Assembly (NCBI RefSeq): GCF_000005505.3
Contig: NC_016133.3
Coordinates: 54,897,237-54,961,236, forward strand
DNA from: Brachypodium distachyon
Taxonomy: Eukaryota > Streptophyta > Magnoliopsida > Poales > Poaceae
Reading direction: 5' to 3'
Length of the DNA stretch: 64,000 nt
A model generated the notes under the pieces. That model was not told where the DNA came from and did not search any database. It worked only from the letters and a program-made list of their open reading frames with translations. Positions 58,923 through 64,000 of the stretch are shown here, one piece after another (position 1 is the stretch's first letter; every line of letters begins with the position of its first letter). The position numbers and the translations under genes were made by a program.

Positions 58923-60422
58923 ATGCCGACGGATGCGGGGATGTCGGGAGCCGCGGCTGGAAGGAACTCAGCACCGGCGACGTTTCCAAGGCTCGATCGC
59001 AGCGACTACAGCATGTGGGCAATGAAAATGGAGGTGGCTATGGAATCTCAAGAGATCTGCGACGCAGTCGACCCTGGCGGTAACACGTACTCCAAAGGAG
59101 CGGCGAACTATCGCATTGATCGCCTGGCGTTGGCGGCCATCCATGCGGCTGTGCCGAACGATGTGCTACAACACCTGAAGGGGAAGAAATCTGCGAAGGA
59201 TGCATGGGATACGATCAAGACCCTGCATCAAGGACACGAGCGTGTCCGGGAGGCAAACCTTCAAATCTTGCTGAAGAATTATGAGAGTTTGAAGATGGGA
59301 GAAGACGAGGCGGTCGACGCATTGGCAGCGCGTGTAACGACGCTCGTTAACGGGATCCGCGACCTAGGCGAGACACTCTCCGAGATCTCCGTGGTCAGGC
59401 GGTTCCTACGCGCGGCATCACCAAAGTATATCCAGATCGTAACCTCAATCGAGCAGTGTGTCGATCTGAAGACCCTCACGGTGGAGGACTTGGTGGGGTG
59501 CTACAAGGCGCACGATGAACGACTCCGGATGGTGTTCGGAGACGGCAAAGAGGACGAGCATCTGATGATGACCCGTGCGCAGTGGTCTGCTATGGCCGCA
59601 AGGAAAACTGGCGATTCGTCATCCTCCAGTGGAAGAAGAGATCAAGCTAAAGGAGGAGGTCGAGCACAAGCAAAGAAAGCTCCTCAAGGTACCGAGGAGA
59701 AAGGTGCGGCCCCCAAGAAAAAGTTTGATCGCAAGAAGGTTAGGTGCCACAACTGTGGAATATACGGGCACTTCAAGTCGGAGTGCCGAAAGCCACAGAA
59801 AGAGAAAGCATATATGGCCAGGGAAGAAGATGATGATCTGGCGCTGTTGATGGTAGAGATGTGCGAGCTGATGGAAGAAGGTCAAGAGGAAGTCATCGAG
59901 GAGAAGTCTGAGTCCGTAACCCTTGTTGAAAAGAAAGTCTACCTACATGATAAAGCAAGAGTGAAGGCGGGCAATGTGTGGTACCTTGACACGGGCGCTA
60001 GCAATCACATGACTGGCGACAAAACCCAATTCGCAGAGCTTAACCTAGCCGTGGGTGGCTCGGTGCGTTTTGGAGATGGTTCCATGGTGGCGATACAAGG
60101 GCGAGGCACAGTTCTTTTCGAGACAAGATTTGGCGATCACAAGGTACTAACCGACGTATATTATATCCCCAAGCTGAAAAGCAATATAATCAGTCTTGGT
60201 CAACTCGAGGAAAGGGGATGTAAAATCGTGTTAGAGGATGCGTACCTGTGGGGCTACGACCGACAACGCAAGCTGCTGATGAAGGTCAAGAGGGCAAAGA
60301 ATCGCTTGTATATTCTTGACCTAGACAGAACAGAGCCGATCTGTTTGTTAGCTGGTCTTGATGATCCAGCATGGAGGTGGCACGCTCGCTACGGGCACTT
60401 GAATTTTCACTCGCTTCGATAA
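58923..60422 (+). CDS. Copia gag-protease polyprotein part, ends at premature stop
   Basis: A 499-residue frame. The gag part has the retrotransposon capsid region (FPRLDRSDYSMWAMKMEVAM). A CCHC zinc knuckle follows (CHNCGIYGHFKSEC, bases about 59744-59785). Then come an aspartic protease (WYLDTGASNHMTGD, about 59979-60020) and the start of the pre-integrase region (WRWHARYGHLNFHS). The frame stops at TAA 60420-60422, and the same frame continues with pre-integrase-like sequence until a frame shift. The stop is therefore an internal nonsense mutation. Confidence 0.9.
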   Translation: MPTDAGMSGAAAGRNSAPATFPRLDRSDYSMWAMKMEVAMESQEICDAVDPGGNTYSKGAANYRIDRLALAAIHAAVPNDVLQHLKGKKSAKDAWDTIKTLHQGHERVREANLQILLKNYESLKMGEDEAVDALAARVTTLVNGIRDLGETLSEISVVRRFLRAASPKYIQIVTSIEQCVDLKTLTVEDLVGCYKAHDERLRMVFGDGKEDEHLMMTRAQWSAMAARKTGDSSSSSGRRDQAKGGGRAQAKKAPQGTEEKGAAPKKKFDRKKVRCHNCGIYGHFKSECRKPQKEKAYMAREEDDDLALLMVEMCELMEEGQEEVIEEKSESVTLVEKKVYLHDKARVKAGNVWYLDTGASNHMTGDKTQFAELNLAVGGSVRFGDGSMVAIQGRGTVLFETRFGDHKVLTDVYYIPKLKSNIISLGQLEERGCKIVLEDAYLWGYDRQRKLLMKVKRAKNRLYILDLDRTEPICLLAGLDDPAWRWHARYGHLNFHSLR

Positions 60423-60835
60423 CTCGGCCAGAAGGACATGGTGGTTGGGATGCCGACGGTGGATCATGTTGAACAAGTGTGCGATGGCTGCCTAGTAGGG
60501 AAGCAACGGCGAGCGCCGTTGCCCAGAGAACAAAGTACCGGGCAGAGAAGTTATTAGATTTGTTTCACGGTGATCTGTGTGGCCCAGTTTCACCTGCAAC
60601 CCCAGCAGGCAATTGCTATTTTCTACTCGTGGTAGATGACTACAGTCGGTACATGTTGGTTGTGCTGCTTAAAACGAAAGCTCAAGCGTTTCAAGCATTC
60701 AAGAAGATCAAGATTGTTGCTGAAGTAGAAGCAGAGACAAAGTTGAAGGCTTTTCGGACTGACCGAGGAGGAGAATTCATCTCACATGAGTTTGCTGCAT
60801 ATTGTGAGGAACATGGCATCAAGTGGTGTTGTTGA
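60423..60835 (+). pseudogene. Copia integrase region, frameshifted
   Basis: After the stop, pre-integrase zinc-finger residues (VCDGCLVGKQRRAPLP) are in the gag frame until about 60530-60540. The integrase core then appears in a second frame (LLDLFHGDLCGPVSPATPAG, then FLLVVDDYSRYM and FRTDRGGEFISH), with two of the three catalytic acidic positions. This frame closes at 60833-60835. The block that normally precedes the third acidic residue is missing at about 60820, together with a second frame change. Confidence 0.85.
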
Positions 60836-63356
60836 AAGAAGGAACCAAACCGTGTTAGCAATGGCTCGAAGCATGATGAAGAGCAAAGGCTTGCCGGGGA
60901 GGTTTTGGAGAGAAGCGATGACTACAACGGTATACTTGCTAAACCGTGCACCGACGAAAAGTGTCATTGGCATGACACCCTATGAAGCTTGGTGTGGAAG
61001 AAAACCTTCGGTCGATCACCTTCGTACTTTTGGGTGCATGGCACATGTGAAGAATGTTTCTGGACATGTGGGAAAGCTGGAAGATCGGAGTAAGCCGATG
61101 ATCTTGATGGGTTATGAAGCAGGCTTGAAGGGACACTCGAAGGCTTATCGTGTGTACGATCCACGAACAAGAAAAGTTCACGTGGCACGCGACGTCGTCT
61201 TTAAAGAAGAGAGGGCATGGGATTGGTCCTCAAACAAAGAAGAGAATCAACAAAATTCGGATGATATGTTTGTTGTATCTTACTCTGTCCCTGAGCATGC
61301 AGGTCATAACTGTGGAGAAGGCCACGACCATGACGCAGGTGGTGGAGATCCATCAGGAACGCCGCCGGGCCGCGGCGCTACACCGGTGTTCAGCTTCAGT
61401 AGAGCACCAGCCTCATCCTCTGCCGCGGCAGGATCCGCGGCAGGAACAGCGGCAGGAATCTCTCCTGCGGCAGGATCTGCGGCAGAAAATTCTGCCACGG
61501 CAGAAATCGCGGCAGGAAGATCTGCGTCTGCCACAACGCGAGAGACGGCAGAAAATCCCTCTGCCGCGGCAGGAGCAAGTGAAGGGGAGGATGCAGCAGC
61601 TGGTGGAGACGCTGAAACTTCTACCTTGGCAGCAACCTCTCAAAGGGCATCGACAATGGTACGATCGCCGGTGGAGACTCGGTCGCGGACGCGACGACCG
61701 ACGCCCGAACGACTTCGACCTCTATCGGAGTTGTACCCTTCTCCAAAGAAGTTGATCCGCAAGACGAAGACGGTCAAGATGAAGCGCACAGCGAGGGAAA
61801 GGTGCTCGCTAAGTACTGAAGAACCAACCTCATTTGAAGAAGCTAGCGAGGAAGAAAGTTGGCGCAAGGCAATGGAGGAGGAGATGGGATCAATCCAAGA
61901 TAACAAGACATGGAGCTTGGTTGATCTCCCTGCAGGGCATAAACCCATAGGCCTCAAGTGGGTATTCAAAGTGAAGAAAGACTCGAATGGCAATGTGGTA
62001 AAGCACAAAGCACGCTTGGTAGCAAAGGGCTATGTGCAGCAACAAGGCGTTGATTTTGAGGAAGTGTTCGCTCCGGTCGCAAAGATGGAATCGGTACGGT
62101 TGTTGATTGCTTTGGCCGCTCAAGAATCCTGGAAGCTGCATCATATGGATGTGAAATCAGCGTTCTTGAATGGTGACCTACAAAAAGAAGTATATGTACA
62201 ACAACCTCCAGGTTTCGTCGAAGGGGGAGCGGAACATAAGGTGTTGCGACTGCACAAGGCATTGTACGGGCTACGGCAAGCACCGAGGGCATGGAACACC
62301 AAGCTGGACGCTACACTGGTGTCCCTTGGATTTGAGAAGAGTCCATTGGAGCATGCTATGTACAAACGAGGTGATGGGAAGGAACGGCTCCTAGTTGGAG
62401 TCTATGTTGATGATCTGTTGATCACGGGTGCAGATGAGAGGGAGATTGCAAGATTCAAGAAGCAGATGCTAGATCTTTTCAAGATGAGTGACCTTGGTTT
62501 GTTGAGCTACTACCTCAGGATAGAAGTATGTCAGCGAGGAGACTCAATAACTTTGTGTCAAGAAGCTTATGCAAGGAAAATCCTTGAGAAGTGCGGCATG
62601 GAAGAGTGCAATGCTACCTCAGCACCGATGGAAGCAAGGCATAAATTGAGCAAACACAGCGAAGCAGATCCTATTGATAGTACCGAATATAGAAGTATTG
62701 TGGGAAGCCTGAGATACTTGGTGAATACAAGGCCAGATTTGGCATACTCAGTTGGGATCGTTAGTCGGTTCATGGAGAACCCCACAACAGAACACTTTGC
62801 AGCGGTGAAGATGATTTTACGGTACATCAAAGGAACCCTGAATCATGGGTGTGTTTACTCAAAGAAGAAAGAGGAGAAGACACAACTAGTCGGGTACAGT
62901 GATAGTGATATGGCCGGCGACGTTGATGACCGTAAAAGTACTTCGGGCATGGCGTTTTTCCTTAGTGGACATATTGTGAGCTGGATGTCACAGAAGCAGA
63001 AGGTTGTGGCGCTATCCTCGTGTGAAGCTGAATACATTGGAGCAGCTACCGCAGCATGCCAGGGAGTGTGGCTAGAGCGATTGTTGGCTGATCTACTAAA
63101 CCGAGAACCAGAAAAGTTTGAGTTGAAGATCGACAACAAGTCCACTATATCTCTGTGTAAGAATCCGGTGTTTCATGATAGAAGTAAACATATCGACACC
63201 CGGTTTCATTACATACGAGGATGCGTGGAAGAAGGCAAGCTTGATGTTGATTATATCAGTTCAGATGAACAACTGGCCGACATATTGACGAAGTCCCTCG
63301 GAAGACTGAAGTTTCAGGAGATGAGGAAGAAGATCAGCGTTCACGTTGTCAAGTAG
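60786..63356 (+). CDS. Copia integrase C-terminus, reverse transcriptase and RNase H
   Basis: A long open frame whose genuine homology starts near 60823 (GVVERRNQTVLAMARSM) and ends at TAG 63354-63356. It holds the end of integrase (YLLNRAPTKSVIGMTPYEAW) and an Ala/Gly-rich low-complexity linker at about 61390-61620. The reverse transcriptase follows (KWVFKVKKDSNGN, MDVKSAFLNGDL, catalytic YVDD at about 62403-62414). RNase H comes last (DSDMAGDVDDRKSTSG, LSSCEAEYIGAATAA). The RT/RNase H part has no visible break, but its expression as a polyprotein is prevented by the upstream lesions. Confidence 0.9.
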   Translation: MSLLHIVRNMASSGVVERRNQTVLAMARSMMKSKGLPGRFWREAMTTTVYLLNRAPTKSVIGMTPYEAWCGRKPSVDHLRTFGCMAHVKNVSGHVGKLEDRSKPMILMGYEAGLKGHSKAYRVYDPRTRKVHVARDVVFKEERAWDWSSNKEENQQNSDDMFVVSYSVPEHAGHNCGEGHDHDAGGGDPSGTPPGRGATPVFSFSRAPASSSAAAGSAAGTAAGISPAAGSAAENSATAEIAAGRSASATTRETAENPSAAAGASEGEDAAAGGDAETSTLAATSQRASTMVRSPVETRSRTRRPTPERLRPLSELYPSPKKLIRKTKTVKMKRTARERCSLSTEEPTSFEEASEEESWRKAMEEEMGSIQDNKTWSLVDLPAGHKPIGLKWVFKVKKDSNGNVVKHKARLVAKGYVQQQGVDFEEVFAPVAKMESVRLLIALAAQESWKLHHMDVKSAFLNGDLQKEVYVQQPPGFVEGGAEHKVLRLHKALYGLRQAPRAWNTKLDATLVSLGFEKSPLEHAMYKRGDGKERLLVGVYVDDLLITGADEREIARFKKQMLDLFKMSDLGLLSYYLRIEVCQRGDSITLCQEAYARKILEKCGMEECNATSAPMEARHKLSKHSEADPIDSTEYRSIVGSLRYLVNTRPDLAYSVGIVSRFMENPTTEHFAAVKMILRYIKGTLNHGCVYSKKKEEKTQLVGYSDSDMAGDVDDRKSTSGMAFFLSGHIVSWMSQKQKVVALSSCEAEYIGAATAACQGVWLERLLADLLNREPEKFELKIDNKSTISLCKNPVFHDRSKHIDTRFHYIRGCVEEGKLDVDYISSDEQLADILTKSLGRLKFQEMRKKISVHVVK

Positions 63357-63371
63357 AAGTTCGTTTTGATC

Positions 63372-63383
63372 TTAGAGGGAGAA
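63372..63383 (+). promoter_or_regulatory. polypurine tract
   Basis: The run tagagggagaa lies immediately 5' of the 3' LTR, as expected for plus-strand priming. Confidence 0.8.
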
Positions 63384-63743
63384 TGTAAGTCGTAAGATCA
63401 AATCCGAATAGAATTAGGTTCTGGTTCATGTCTAGGTTCAGTCGGTTTAGGAATTGCAAAGGGAATCACGTGAGTTGATCCCTAGTTGTTCTCGTATTCA
63501 GTTTAGAGCAGAACTTGTTTGATTAGGACTGCATCTGGCCGTGTATAAATATGTGTATACGGTTCCTGTAATCGTCCAACCCCAGAAAATAGAAAAAGGA
63601 AAAAAGCAAGGCTCGATACGGGCCTTTGGCTATCCAAACTCCAACCGATTTTTTCCAGCAACCGATTAAACAGAGGAAATCGAGCTAGCTTGCTTGCTGT
63701 TCGTTGTTGTCTGCATGAGAGGAATTTGGGCTGATTTCCAACA
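63384..63743 (+). repeat. 3' LTR (360 bp)
   Basis: Nearly identical to the 5' LTR except for five substitutions seen by eye and the absence of a 50-base stretch after ccgatttttt. Confidence 0.95.
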
Positions 63744-63748
63744 GAAGC
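63744..63748. repeat. target-site duplication GAAGC, right copy
   Basis: Exact repeat of 58453-58457. Confidence 0.9.
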
Positions 63749-64000
63749 GGGACACGAGGCTCCGGTCCTCCTCGGGGCCGTCGAAGTAGAGCGCCTTCTT
63801 CCCTGTGAGGAGCTCCAGCAAAACCACGCCGAAGCTGTACACGTCGCTCTTGTCAGTCAGCTGGCACGTCATGAGGTACTCCGGGTCCAGGTACCCACAG
63901 GAGCCCTGCACCAGCGTCGCGATCTCGGCCTCGTCGCTCGGCGCCAGCTTCGACGCCCCGAAGTCCGAGACCTTGGCCGTGAGGCTGCCGTCGAGCAGGA
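63749..64000 (-). pseudogene. WAK paralogue, central kinase part, continues beyond the window
   Basis: The minus strand from the window edge encodes kinase subdomains VII-X of a [56 protein letters not shown], then [12 protein letters not shown]. This frame would join directly to the C-terminal part at 58457 once the element and one GAAGC copy are discounted, so the gene was open at this point before the insertion. The 5' exons lie outside the window. As it stands the kinase domain is interrupted after subdomain IX-X. Confidence 0.9.

Larger units (their letters stand above)
58458..63743 (+). mobile_element. full-length but defective Ty1/Copia LTR retrotransposon
   Basis: 5' LTR 58458-58867 and 3' LTR 63384-63743 both run TGTAAG...CCAACA. 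A perfect 5-bp target duplication (GAAGC) brackets the element. The internal order is gag, zinc knuckle, protease, integrase, reverse transcriptase, RNase H, which is the Copia order. It is inserted antisense into the kinase exon of a WAK gene. LTR base substitutions are few (five seen over about 360 aligned bases), so the insertion is recent. Coding damage is listed with the coding parts. Confidence 0.95.

Noticed and set aside
1..64000. CRISPR arrays, bacterial operons or phage-like systems
   Set aside because: The split genes, plant transposons and plant gene families show this is plant nuclear DNA; no regularly spaced short-repeat array was seen.

Overview
The window is nuclear DNA from a grass, most likely a member of the Pooideae (Brachypodium or the wheat and barley group). 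Split genes use GT-AG introns, coding exons have GC-rich third positions, and many Stowaway-type MITEs carry CTCCCTCCG-like ends at TA sites. A WAK-type receptor kinase cluster and Copia elements primed by initiator-Met tRNA are also present. About eight genes in 64 kb with modest transposon load suggests a small genome or a gene-rich segment. The species cannot be fixed from the sequence alone.

Layout: 1-114 is the possible end of a gene. 1268-4135 (-) is a two-exon Golgi-type glycosyltransferase with two GT2-like halves. 4.2-9.2 kb holds a Stowaway remnant, a Mutator-like MITE, a LINE 3' fragment and a short retroposon with target duplications. 9229-13629 (-) is a 13-exon EPSIN (ENTH) gene. 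17145-20750 (-) is a RING-H2/vWA ubiquitin ligase of the WAV3 family. 21-34.5 kb is gene-poor and contains a 3.1 kb non-coding LTR retrotransposon (24992-28101). 34515-35480 (-) is a PEP carboxylase kinase. 35.5-45.5 kb is mostly MITEs, small repeats and weak gene-like fragments. 45566-48039 (-) is an intact WAK. 48666-51270 (-) holds two small secreted-peptide genes in tandem. 52164-53474 (-) is an intronless-CDS PHT4;6-type anion transporter. 54987-57727 is a tandem duplication of about 0.55 kb whose first copy carries a 1.6 kb TIR element. 58105-64000 (-) is a second WAK gene broken in its kinase domain by a Copia element (58458-63743) flanked by the 5-bp duplication GAAGC.

The genes do not form one pathway. 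They are unrelated plant housekeeping or signalling genes: endomembrane glycosylation, clathrin adaptor, ubiquitin ligase, C4/CAM/anaplerotic PEPC regulation, wall sensing and Golgi phosphate export. The most distinctive observations are the two small secreted-peptide genes, which I rebuilt from splice signals. One of them has a Stowaway MITE sitting at its apparent exon-intron boundary. Others are the insertionally inactivated WAK paralogue with a dateable Copia element, a 46-bp two-arm Stowaway hairpin, and a poly(A) retroposon nested inside a MITE.
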